Source: Juglans regia
Taxonomy: Eukaryota; Streptophyta; Magnoliopsida; Fagales; Juglandaceae
Assembly: GCF_001411555.2 (NCBI RefSeq)
Contig: NC_049912.1
Span: forward strand, 26,855,722 to 26,919,721
Length of the DNA stretch: 64,000 nucleotides
Direction of reading: 5' to 3'
Shown: positions 23,966 through 35,920 of the stretch, one piece after another
How positions within the stretch are numbered: position 1 is the stretch's first letter
Layout: every line of letters starts with the position of its first letter
Notes under the pieces: generated by a model
Databases searched by the model: none
What the model saw: the letters and a program-made list of their open reading frames with translations, nothing else
What the model was told of the DNA's origin: nothing
Program-made: the position numbers and the translations under genes

Positions 23966-26005
23966 TGTAAGACCCAGCATTGCTAGACCCATGCACGCGG
24001 TTCACGTTTTCAGAAATCATTTCACGGGTTCACGCCACGCATCGCACGGTTCACGTTTTTCGTTTCCATTTTTGTGCATGTTTTTCTTCCCTTTTATTTA
24101 GGTTTGATCTACTTTCTATTTTGATCTATATATATATATGAAGCAACTACAACCCTAGACTAAGTGCCGCTCGGTTCCCTCTTCACAGAAGACCACGGTT
24201 TCTCTGCAAAACACCAAACTGAAGCCTCGGTCTGCAACAATAGATGGCCACCTGCAGAGCCACTTCCGTGCAGCAACTCCACCACACCAAGCGAAACCAC
24301 GCCGGTATCTAGGTCGTTCGGAGTCCATCACCCCAACCGCACGCCACCTCAGTCTCACGGTGCTGCCATCCAACTCACGTAGCCCCGGTTTCAAGCTCCG
24401 AAACACTCTGTTTTTGTTGTCAAAAAACAGAGCATTGTCTAAGCCGCGGTGATCACCCTCCATTGTGCACTCCTCCGTGCTGCGCCTCCACAGAAACCAC
24501 CGGCGAGGTCATTCCTCCACCCAGGTCCGCCTCACGCTGCCTCATCCCACGCTAGGAGCCACTCCACGCCGCCGTGTATATCCCCACCCTCCGTAAGTGC
24601 TTCCGCCGCACTGTGTGAAGTGAGTTTTCTGTTTCTCGTGTACTTACATATATATATATATGCATGAATGTATACGAAAATTTATTTGTTTTCTTCTGGT
24701 GTAAATATATATATATATATATTTGTACATATATATATACGGATTTTCTGGTGTAAATATATGTAGATATATATATATATACGGATGTATATGTAAAATC
24801 ATATTAAATTAATAGTAGGAAATAATAACGTTTTGTTTTATTTTATTTTATTTTATTTTCTGTTCTCTTAGTGCGCCTCCAAAGTAGTGTTGGGGTGTTA
24901 GCTTAATTAAGTTAGGTTATGTAATTCGGATTTGAAATCATGAGTATGATACGTGGATTGTAAAGTGTGTTTTATTTAGGCGTAGATGCATGAATTTATT
25001 ATAGTTATGTTACTTTGTATTGTAAATTATAGAATAAAATAAAATGTTTAGTCGAAGTCGGATATTGATGAGTTTAGAAAGTGATGCTGGTATGTTGAGA
25101 ATAATGAGAATTTTGAGTTTGAGGAATTAAAAATGGACTATTTTAGAAGCGGTAGGCTTGAATATCAAAATACGAGATTAATTGGAGACTTATGGAAATT
25201 TACGTGATTATCTTGTAGGTGACGAATAAATCTTAGTTCGGCATTTCTGAGGAAATATTTCGAAAAGCTAAGAAGTCCAGGTAAGCGGGGTCCTATGCTA
25301 GGTTTTATACGAACTATCGAGACTGAGGTTGACTTCTTGAAAACTTTACATATTTTGTGATGAAATGAAAACTTGAGAAAAATTCAACCTCGGTCGTTTA
25401 TTTGCATCACTCATGAAATCTGAACGAAAAGGAGAAAATATTTTCTGACATGCATTGTGTAGACATGAGCAATATTTGACATGTTTCTGAAATATACAGA
25501 AGAGCGAATATGATATCAATGAAATTTTTATGCATGTGATATGAAATGATATGGATCTGTTTTTGATCAAATAGAAATGATATGAATATGTTTCGCACGT
25601 GTTTTGATATGATATGGATATGATAAAACTTTGGCATACTTATCTGTTCTGAATATGGTTCTGATATGATGATACTGTTCACGTGATATGGTTGGTACCA
25701 CCATGATATGATATGAGTGCACCCACTTTGGAAACAAAGTGGTCTTTTTACGTGTTCTTTTCTGTGTGCACACTCGGGGCTCCGAGATTGAAAAAGGGGA
25801 AGTTCACTACATGATACTGCCTGGTTTGGCCACCGGGGATAGCACAACCCTACCACGGGAGTTAAACATGGTATATGATATGACATGATAAGATTGAGAT
25901 GTTCAGTTATGTTATGCCAAAGCGTTTTTGAATATGAAATAGATCCTCAAATATGAATTGTTGACATGAGTTAACTCTCCGGACCCTCGGGTACGGGGCG
26001 TTACA
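23966..26005 (+). repeat. 5' LTR of the complete gypsy element
   Basis: 2040 bp, near-identical to 30939-32982. Short frames inside both LTRs (for example 24155-24463 and 31128-31436 on the minus strand) are identical copies because the LTRs are; they are not genes. TATATA tracts lie at about 24640-24780. Confidence 0.95.
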
Positions 26006-26007
26006 GT

Positions 26008-26019
26008 TGGTATCAGAGC
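26008..26019 (+). other. Primer-binding site of the gypsy element
   Basis: TGGTATCAGAGC two bases after the 5' LTR, complementary to the 3' end of plant initiator methionine tRNA, the usual minus-strand primer. Confidence 0.9.
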
Positions 26020-26340
26020 CAGGTTTGAGGTTCTGCAGACTATAGAGCGTAAGATCATGGAGTATAGATAGGCTTTAAGAAATCATTTTCAGATTGGATG
26101 TGATGGTGGAGTGGGTTATGAGGAAGAATATCATAGGTATTCGAGGTCTTAAATTTTACGAACTTTAGGAATGACTTTGATGTGTAGGATTTTGTAGGTC
26201 TATGAGTGGAATTCATGTTGTTTGTGGTTTGGTTTGATTTTGGAGACTTTTATTAAATAGATTTGATGGCGTTAAAGTTTTAGACTTTGGAGTTTAATCA
26301 TTACTACTGTTGCGCGTACTTCTTTTCTCTTTATTACAGG

Positions 26341-29300
26341 ATGCCACCTCGTCGTCGCGAACGAAGTATGTCGGACTTGAACGTGAACGAGAACGAAAGG
26401 GGAGCAAACCCGAGTGCTTCTGAAGTACTACGAGCAGCAGCTCATCAGTTAATAGACGAACTCGCGCAAAATCCCGTAGGTCGCCAACGCAACTCTAATG
26501 AAGGAGGTGGTAACATAGAACAGTTCAATCGGATGCACCCCCCTTCATTTGATGGCAAAGGCGAACCCACCTTAGCTGAAGATTGGGTGCAAGATATTGA
26601 GGAAATATTGCGGGTGTTAACCTGCACAGATGAACAAAAGGTGGCATATGCAACTTTCAAACTGACCGGTGAGGCAAAAAGATGGTGGATCTCAGAAAGA
26701 ACTATCCGAGAAGCAGGGGGAACAGAAATAGTCAGTTGGCCACATTTTAAGCAGATTTTTCTTGAGCGATTTTTTCCAAGCTCGGCTCGAGAGGACAAGG
26801 CAATGGAATTTGCCACTCTGGTGCAGGGATCCATGACGGTGCACCAATATGCAGCTAGATTCATTGAATTATCTCGTTTTGCTGCGTATCTGATTCCTGA
26901 CGAAGAAAAGAAAGCGCGTAAATTCGAACAAGGGCTGAATGAAAAACTTTATGAGCGAGTAGTGGGCTTCCAGATTCGAAATTTCTCAGAATTGGTAGAT
27001 AAGGCCACAGTTTTTGAGCGAAGCCTTCAAAGGAGCGCTGCATTGCACGATCAGAAGAAGAGGACTATTTCTTCGGGGCCTCATTTTGGTATGGACCAAG
27101 GAGCGTGGAAAAAGAGAAATGAAGGTAGTAGCTCAGGAAAAAGAATGGTTCAGGGCACCCATCAAGCGTATCAATGTAGAACTTGCAACCGAGTGCATAC
27201 TGGAGTATGCAGGAAGGAAGCGGGACTATGCTACCGTTGTGGCAGATCGGGCCATTATCTCAGGGACTGCCCTCTACGATTGGATAACAGCAGGCCCCCA
27301 CCACCACCTAGAACAGAAGGGACAGCGCGAGGCAACATGCAGCGTACTACTGCACCTGCAAGGGTTTTTGCTCTGACACCTGGAGAGGCGGAGGATAGGA
27401 ATGATGTGATCACGGGTATGACTTCTTGGTTATGTTTTTAAGATATTGATTTGTGGATTACGATTAAGACTTAAAAATTTTAGTTCATGAATGATGTTGA
27501 TTATGACCACAGGTACTATTTCTTTGTTTTCTAAAAATGCCACTGTACTATTTGATTCGGGAGCGACACATTCGTTTGTTTCCATGACCTATGCTCGATT
27601 TTGCACCTTAGAAACTGAAGAGTTAAAGTCCAAGTTGGTGGTTGCGACCCCAACAGGAAATTCGGTAGTCTGTGACAAGTTCCTACCAGGGTGTCCTTTA
27701 TTGATTGAGGGAAGATTGATGCCAGCAGATTTGATAGTGTTTAACATGTTTGGGTTTGATGTAATCTTGGGTATGGATTGGCTGGCTTGCTACCACGCCA
27801 GCATAGACTGTTTTAAAAAGGAAGTGATATTTAGGCCCCCAAAAGAAAGTGAATTTCGATTCTCAGGTTCAAAAGTGAGGATGCATCCACCCATCATATC
27901 TGCCGTTCAAGTTGGGAAATTGTTACGAGATGGTTGTCAGGGATTCTTAACCTGCGTGGTAGAAGTACCAAAAGAGGAGTTGAACTTAGAGCAGATACCT
28001 GTGGTGAGAGAATATCCAGAGGTTTTCCCAGAAGATTTACCTGGACTCCCGCCCGAGCGGGAAGTGGAGTTTACTATTGAACTAGCTCCAGGCACGGCAC
28101 CCCTTTCAAAAGCACCTTATCGAATGGCACCGTCGGAGTTAGTGGAACTCAAGGAACAATTGCAAGACCTGTTGGATAAGGGTTTTATCAGGCCCAGTGT
28201 ATCACCTTGGGGAGCTCCAGTCCTCTTTGTGAAGAAGAAGGATGGATCGATGAGGATGTGTATTGACTACAGGGAACTCAATCGTGTGACCATAAAGAAT
28301 AAGTACTCGCTACCCCGTATAGATGATCTGTTTGATCAGCTCCAGGGCGCTCAGGTATTTTCAAAGATTGATCTTCGATCGGGTTACCATCAATTGAAGA
28401 TCAGAGCAGAGGACGTAGCTAAGACGGCGTTTAGGACTCGTTATGGCCATTATGAGTTTTTGGTCATGCCTTTTGGCCTGACTAATGCCCCAGCAGTATT
28501 TATGGATTTGATGAACAGGGTGTTACATGAATTTTTGGATAAGTTTGTAGTTGTTTTTATTGATGACATATTGGTTTACTCCAAGGGCAAACCCGAGCAT
28601 GAGGAACATTTGAGGCTGGTACTTGGGACACTCAGAGATAAAAAGTTGTTTGCTAAATTGAAGAAGTGTGAATTTTGGCTTGATTCAATCGCATTTCTGG
28701 GGCATGTAGTTTCGAAAGATGGCATTTCAGTGGACCCGGGAAAAGTAGAAGCAGTGGTTAATTGGCCGACGCCGAAGAATGTGCATGAGGTTAGAAGTTT
28801 CTTGGGATTGGCGGGTTATTACCGTCGATTCATTGACAGTTTCGCCAAGATAGCAGTTCCTCTCACAGCACTCACCAAGAAAAATAATAAGTTTGAATGG
28901 ACAACAAAGTGCGAAGAAAGCTTTCAGGAGTTGAAACGGAGATTAGTGACGACTCCGGTATTAGCAGTTCCCACGGCTAGAGGGGGATTTGTAGTTTATA
29001 GCGACGCGTCAAGGCTTGGTTTGGGGTGCGTGCTGATGCAACATGGGAAGGTTATTGCATATGCCTCACGCCAACTGAAAGCGTACGAGCAGAATTATCC
29101 CACGCATGATCTGGAGCTTGCAGCCGTCATTTTTGCACTTAAGATTTGGAGACACTATCTGTATGGGGAAAAGTGTGAGATTTACACGGATCACAAGAGT
29201 TTGAAATATTTCTTCACCCAAAAAGAATTAAATATGAGGCAGAGGAGATGGCTCGAGTTGATCAAGGATTATGACTGCACCATCAACTATCACCCAGGCA

Positions 29301-30898
29301 AAGCTAATGTTGTAGCCGACGCCTTGAGTAGGAAGTCGGTGGGACCAGCAGTTGCAGCCCTCACCACTCAACATAGGTTGTTAATGGACCTAGAAAGAGC
29401 CGGTATTGAGGTTATCACTAGTGATACAAGTACCTTCTTGGCCAATTTGATAGTTCAACCAACCTTATTAGATAGAATCAAAGCTGCTCAGAAGGTGGAT
29501 TTAGGGTTGGTGAAACTAGTGGAAGAAGTCGGGAACGGGGACAGATCTGACTTTAGCGTTTCCGAAGATGGAGTTTTAAGATTTAGAGGTAGATTATGCG
29601 TGCCAGCTAATGAAGAACTGAAAAGAGTAATTCTTGAAGAAGCACACCGTTCTTTATACACAGTTCACCCAGGGAGTACCAAAATGTATCGGGACTTGAG
29701 AGAGTCTTTTTGGTGGAATGGTATGAAAAGAGAAATTGCTAAATTTGTAGAACAATGCCTAACTTGCCAACAGGTGAAGGCGGAGCATCAGAGACCAGCC
29801 GGATTACTACAACCACTCCAGATCCCAGAGTGGAAGTGGGAGCATATCTCCATGGACTTTGTGACGGGCCTACCGAGGGCATTGAGCGGACAAGATGCTA
29901 TATGGGTGATCGTGGATCGCCTAACAAAAACTGCTCATTTTGTGCCTATTAAAGTTTCTTATAAATTGGACAAACTAGCTGAATTGTATGTGCGGGAAAT
30001 AGTGAGGTTGCATGGGGTACCGGTATCCATTGTGTCAGATAGAGACCCTCGTTTCACTTCCAAGTTCTGGCAAAGCTTACAGGAAGCAATGGGTACTAAG
30101 TTAAATTTCAGTACTGCATTTCACCCTCAGACAGACGGACAGTCAGAAAGAACTATTCAAATCTTGAGGGCATGTGTGATGGATTTTAAGGGAACTTGGA
30201 TGCACCATTTACCGTTGGTTGAGTTTGCTTATAATAATAGTTTCCAGACTAGCATTGGAATGGCACCCTATGAGGTTTTGTATGGTAGGAGGTGTAGATC
30301 TCCATTGTATTGGGATGAAGTAGGTGAAAGGAAACTTTTGGGACCAAAGATTATTCAGCAGACTACAGAGAAGATAGATATCGTTCGGGCAAGAATGAAA
30401 GCAGCTCAAAGCCGACAAAAGAGTTATGCAGACAAGCGTCGCCGCCAATTGGAGTTTGAGGTGGGAGACAAAGTATTTTTGAGAATAGCACCTACGAAGG
30501 GAATTATGAGATTTGGAAAGAAGGGCAAGTTGAGCCCAAGATATATTGGGCCATTTGAGATTCTTGACCGGATTGGACCAGTGGCTTATAGAGTAGCACT
30601 TCCACCGGCACTTGCGGGAGTGCATAATGTATTTCATATTTCCATGCTGAGGAAATATATTCCCGACCCGACGCACGTTATTGACTATGAACCACTTCAG
30701 ATTCAGGAGGATATGACTTATGCGGAAGAGCCAGTTCGGATTTTGGAAAGGAAAGAACAAGTGCTACGGACTCGAACTATCCCTTTTGTTAAAGTGTTGT
30801 GGAAAAATCATGCTATTAGTGAAGCTTCTTGGGAGTTGGAGGAAGAAATGCGAGATAAGTACCCACGACTTTTCGATGGGAGTTTCGACAATTTATAG
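26341..30898 (+). CDS. Gypsy gag-pol polyprotein with a probable intron
   Basis: Gag reads 26341-27415 and pol 27513-30898. Removing 27416-27512 (GTATGAC...CCACAG) joins them in frame to 1486 codons plus stop. Gag has the retrotransposon gag domain and a zinc knuckle [14 protein letters not shown] (near 27229). Pol has, in order, protease DSGATHS (near 27555), reverse transcriptase with FIDD (near 28557), RNase H with YSDAS and YTDHKS, integrase with an HHCC finger and a D,D,E triad (MDF near 29855, VSDRDPR near 30035, QSERTIQ near 30140), and a C-terminal chromodomain (about 30790-30890). I chose ATG 26341 because a TTTATTACAG acceptor-like sequence ends one base before it; 54 bases upstream there is another in-frame start (26287). 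Looks competent for retrotransposition. A frameshift instead of splicing is the alternative. Confidence 0.88.
27416..27512 (+). other. Candidate 97-bp intron between gag and pol
   Basis: GT at 27416 and AG at 27511-27512. The two gag and pol frames differ (frame 1 versus frame 2) and only this excision joins them with the expected residues at the junction (acg-ggt-act). Both boundaries fall inside near-repeated ACGGGT / ACAGGT words. Confidence 0.7.
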
Positions 30899-30920
30899 CA
30901 AATTCCGAGGACGGAATTTT

Positions 30921-30938
30921 TTTTAAGGGGGGGGAGGA
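30921..30938 (+). other. Polypurine tract of the gypsy element
   Basis: TTTTAAGGGGGGGGAGGA directly before the 3' LTR; the usual plus-strand primer site. Confidence 0.85.
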
Positions 30939-32982
30939 TGTAAGACCCAGCATTGCTAGACCCATGCACGCGGTTCACGTTTTCAGAAATCATTTCACGG
31001 GTTCACGCCACGCATCGCACGGTTCACGTTTTTCGTTTCCATTTTTGTGCATGTTTTTCTTCCCTTTTATTTAGGTTTGATCTATTTTCTATTTTGATCT
31101 ATATATATATATGAAGCAACTACAACCCTAGACTAAGTGCCGCTCGGTTCCCTCTTCACAGAAGACCACGGTTTCTCTGCAAAACACCAAACTGAAGCCT
31201 CGGTCTGCAACAATAGATGGCCACCTGCAGAGCCACTTCCGTGCAGCAACTCCACCACACCAAGCGAAACCACGCCGGTATCTAGGTCGTTCGGAGTCCA
31301 TCACCCCAACCGCACGCCACCTCAGTCTCACGGTGCTGCCATCCAACTCACGTAGCCCCGGTTTCAAGCTCCGAAACACTCTGTTTTTGTTGTCAAAAAA
31401 CAGAGCATTGTCTAAGCCGCGGTGATCACCCTCCATTGTGCACTCCTCCGTGCTGCGCCTCCACAGAAACCACCGGCGAGGTCATTCCTCCACCCAGGTC
31501 CGCCTCACGCTGCCTCATCCCACGCTAGGAGCCACTCCACGCCGCCGTGTATATCCCCACCCTCCGTAAGTGCTTCCGCCGCACTGTGTGAAGTGAGTTT
31601 TCTGTTTCTCGTGTACTTACATATATATATATATGCATGAATGTATACGAAAATTTATTTGTTTTCTTCTGGTGTAAATATATATATATATATATTTGTA
31701 CATATATATATACGGATTTTCTGGTGTAAATATATGTAGATATATATATATATACGGATGTATATGTAAAATCATATTAAATTAATAGTAGGAAATAATA
31801 ACGTTTTGTTTTATTTTATTTTATTTTATTTTCTGTTCTCTTAGTGCGCCTCCAAAGTAGTGTTGGGGTGTTAGCTTAATTAAGTTAGGTTATGTAATTC
31901 GGATTTGAAATCATGAGTATGATACGTGGATTGTAAAGTGTGTTTTATTTAGGCGTAGATGCATGAATTTATTATAGTTATGTTACTTTGTATTGTAAAT
32001 TATAGAATAAAATAAAATGTTTAGTCGAAGTCGGATATTGATGAGTTTAGAAAGTGATGCTGGTATGTTGAGAATAATGAGAATTTTGAGTTTGAGGAAT
32101 TAAAAATGGACTATTTTAGAAGCGGTAGGCTTGAATATCAAAATACGAGATTAATTGGAGACTTATGGAAATTTACGTGATTATCTTGTAGGTGACGAAT
32201 AAATTTTCTTAGTTCGGCATTTCTGAGGAAATATTTCGAAAAGCTAAGAAGTCCAGGTAAGCGGGGTTCCTATGCTAGGTTTTATACGAACTATCGAGAC
32301 TGAGGTTGACTTCTTGAAAACTTTACATATTTTGTGATGAAATGAAAACTTGAGAAAAATTCAACCTCGGTCGTTTATTTGCATCACTCATGAAATCTGA
32401 ACGAAAAGGAGAAAATATTTTCTGACATGCATTGTGTAGACATGAGCAATATTTGACATGTTTCTGAAATATACAGAAGAGCGAATATGATATCAATGAA
32501 ATTTTTATGCATGTGATATGAAATGATATGGATCTGTTTTTGATCAAATATAAATGATATGAATATGTTTCGCATGTGTTTTGATATGATATGGATATGA
32601 TAAAACTTTGGCATACTTATCTGTTCTGAATATGATTCTGATATGATGATACTGTTCACGTGATATGGTTGGTACCACCATGATATGATATGAGTGCACC
32701 CACTTTGGAAACAAAGTGGTCTTTTTACGTGTTCCTTCCTGTGTGCACACTCGGGGCTCCGAGATTGAAAAAGGGGAAGTTCACTACATGATACTGCCTG
32801 GTTTGGCCACCGGGGATAGCACAACCCTACCACGGGGGTTAAACATGGTATATGATATGACATGATAAGATTGAGATGTTCAGTTATGTTATGCCAAAGC
32901 GTTTTTGAATATGAAATAGATCCTCAAATATGAATTGTTGACATGAGTTAACTCTCCGGACCCTCGGGTACGGGGCGTTACA
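30939..32982 (+). repeat. 3' LTR of the complete gypsy element
   Basis: 2044 bp. Differs from the 5' LTR by a 3-base and a 1-base insertion near 32204-32270 and about seven substitutions, mostly in its last 600 bases. Confidence 0.95.
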
Positions 32983-34815
32983 TCATATCATTTCACATTT
33001 CCCAAAACAAATTCAGAATATTTTCATGTCACATGCAAAAAGTATCAATTTTCATATTCGCTAATATTTTTCTGAGTTCAATAACAGAATGCCAAAAATA
33101 AGCTCATGTCTACACCAGTCATGTCAGAAAATCTTTTATTCTCATACAGAATCTTATGAGCAATGCAGAACAAATAACTGAGATTGTTTAAATTTCTTTT
33201 CATAACACAACATGCACATTTTAAAAAATTGACATCAGTCCATTTTACTTATATGCAAAGTCTAGCATAGGAATCCCGCTTACCTGACTCTTACGGAGAG
33301 TTACTAGAGCCTTGAACTTAAGTTCTATCGATGTCACGACCTAAACAGAAAATTATTCACTAACATGTTAATACTCCGTATAAATGCAAATTCAATAAAA
33401 CTAACTAAATTATGTGATTCTATTCAGCCCACACATCACATCATTTTGCTTTGGTTTCAATACATGGTATTAGCATACTCACACACAACCTCCTAAACAT
33501 CAACCCAACACGTCATGTCCAACCAATCAGCTCACTTTCATAACTTGTTATGACATTGACAGCCCACAGTCGTCGCAACCCAACACGACCCGCCATAACT
33601 CAAGCCCAACGATCAACATTAACTCAAATTGTAACACCTAACAATTAAAAAATCACCACACCATATAGTCTAAATAATCATATTTATCCACCCAAACGAC
33701 CATTTATCAATTCCAATAGTAACTTAAACATCCATCATAATCAACGTCAAACCCAAGACACTAATATTTAAACCCGAAACAGCCAACAAATCCCAGCATA
33801 AACCAATCACACAAACAACTCCACATCCAATCCAACCGACCCCCTTACTCCTCGGACTCAGTCCGGCACAACCAACCAATTCACAGTAAATATGAGTTAG
33901 AGCAAAAATACATTTAAATCTCAAAATTTTTTTGGAAAAATACTTACAGCGCTATAATATAATTTTTGAAGGATCACGGAGGTGCTAGAAATGGCGGCAC
34001 AGCCACCCAATAGTGCAAAATGCACTATGGCCATGGGTATCAAAACGCTAGATGGATGGGCTTTATCGATGGCTGGTCGGGACTGAGGAATGGTGAGTTA
34101 GGTAGCTGGGCGGCTGCCAGTACTATGGTGAAAATTTGGCGGCTGATAGTGGTGCTACAGCGGCGCTAGAGCACAAAAACCGCTCGGCTTGAAGCCGTAC
34201 GCGAAGGCTAACGGCCGCAAGGGAGGAGCTGGAAACAGAAGGGGGTGGTCGCCGGCCGAAGGGGAAGAAAGTGGGATGTGCAGTGACAACCACGAACGGC
34301 ACACGGTGGCGCTTGGGGCTGACGAAGCAAATGGACAAGGGAGGGGAGGGAGCTTGCGTTCAGGGGAGGAAAAAGCAGAGGAAAAAGGAGGAGAAAAAGA
34401 AAGAGAAGAAGGAAAAGAAAGAGAGGGAAAAGCAAAAGAAAAAAAGTGAGGGAAAGAAATGAAGTCAAATCCTCACAACTTGGATCGCAAAAATGATCTA
34501 ACGAAAAAAATTTTAAAACAGTAAGTTGAATAAAATAATTTAAACGCAAAGAGTAGTTAAAAATAAAATAATAATAATCCAACAATGCAATATTTTTAAA
34601 GTCCAACATTAAACTAATTTAAAGTAAAGAACAATTTAAATGCAACACAAAAATAAATACCAAGAAACTACATCATAATAAATTTCACGACTTAAAAATC
34701 ATAAAATAAATCCAACGAAAATCCGATAAATTTCAAACAAGAGAACCAATATCTAAAATAATTAAAATAATCATTCAATTAAAAAATACACTAAAATATG
34801 GGGTATTACATATAT

Positions 34816-35920
34816 AGCTACCACTCTATTTAGAGGATCTTATATTCTAGTGAGTTTTAAGAGTCACTATTACTAGTGCTACACCTTCATTCAAATATAA
34901 ACTCCTACTAATTGGTGAATTACTTCCACTATTTTTTGCTATTTTTTGTTTCAATTTTGAAAATATTTATATTAAGGTATTGTGTGATAGAATGTTCTTT
35001 AAAAAATATTCTTTTAAAAAATGTTAATAAAATCCACAATATCCTACCCTCGTCGAAAATATGATTGATTTTCTTAACTCAACCAAAATATTCAAACTTA
35101 GATCCCTCAATAAACAAAATTTGAAAATATTCAAATTTCTTGACTCAATTTTCATGTTTACATAAAATAATCACTCAGCCTTATTTAAAGGCGAATGAAC
35201 TTGATCTAAGCGACATGTTAGAATTAAGGTCACAACCCCATATAACATCAACTCAAGTGTGATGTAATAACTATTTTGTGCCATAATTCCCATATAACTC
35301 AATTTTTAGCAAGTCATAAGATTGCAAGATAATTGCTGCTCTCATCATATAACTCATACAATTATGATTGGAAAAGATATTTTACCCAAATAGATATTTT
35401 CCTTCCAGTTTCCTTTTAAAAAAAAATCTCTTTAGAATCATATTTATATGATAAGACAATTTTTCTTATTTCATGTCCTTAGTGTACATGTATAAGAGCT
35501 TTAACACAGAAAATGTTTATATTGTCTTTTTTTCGTTGACTCTGCTAAACTAGAATATAGTGGAAGTGTTTACCTCTATCGGAAAATCTCAGATCAAGTG
35601 TGGTTGCTCAACGGACTTGCACAATCGTTATTGTTTGTCCGAAATTATTATCGTCGATGGTGGAGTGTGCTCCGTGGTAGAAAGTCAGAGCAACATCCAT
35701 ATGTTCCACAACCTAAACTGTCAGGACTAGAGAGACATACATTTGAGAAAGAGATTTCTATTTGTGCATGAAGTGCTTCATCCATAGGGGAAGATAACCC
35801 CTCTAAGTGTAACCCTTAAGGCTGGCCTTAAAAGCCAACCATTAAGGCCTATGAAGTATTTATTAAGCCACTTCATAACTCCTAGCCAAAGGAATGGGAA
35901 GGGGTGCCCACTATGTGTCG
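34816..35920. repeat. Dispersed repeat family R, copy 2 (right part)
   Basis: Resumes R after the nested insertions and aligns with 6290-7040 and 9685-9950. 35547-35785 is the direct repeat of 19548-19815. No coding frame. Confidence 0.6.

Larger units (their letters stand above)
23966..32982 (+). mobile_element. Complete chromovirus (Tekay-like) Ty3-gypsy retrotransposon
   Basis: A full-length 9.0-kb element. The 5' LTR is 23966-26005 (2040 bp) and the 3' LTR 30939-32982 (2044 bp), both TGTAAGACCC...GGGGCGTTACA. A perfect 5-bp duplication TCATA flanks it (23961-23965, 32983-32987). It has an initiator-Met-type PBS at 26008, one gag-pol unit and a polypurine tract at 30921-30938. By eye the LTRs differ by about seven substitutions and two small indels (3 bp and 1 bp), so the insertion is young. 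A C-terminal chromodomain and the overall layout place it among chromoviruses, most like Tekay. All catalytic motifs look intact. Confidence 0.95.
22855..34810 (-). mobile_element. Reverse-oriented gypsy solo LTR (family G1-like), split by a nested element
   Basis: On the minus strand the LTR starts TGTAATACCCC (34810) and ends near GGGTCGTTACT (22855). TATAT flanks it at 22850-22854 and 34811-34815. Excluding the nested 9-kb element and its 5-bp duplication, the LTR is about 2.9 kb (22855-23965 plus 32988-34810). The minus-strand pyrimidine tract (34350-34450) matches the one in the solo LTR at 7046. No internal coding region belongs to this LTR. Confidence 0.82.

Noticed and set aside
24155..24463. 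102-codon minus-strand ORF found identically at 31128-31436
   Set aside because: Identical because the two LTRs are near-identical; no conservation outside the LTR and no domain.
25407..25886. 159-codon ORF in both gypsy LTRs
   Set aside because: Read-through of ATGATATG-type repeats on the minus strand; not a conserved protein.
30209..30760. 183-codon minus-strand ORF opposite gypsy integrase
   Set aside because: Shadow of the pol frame.
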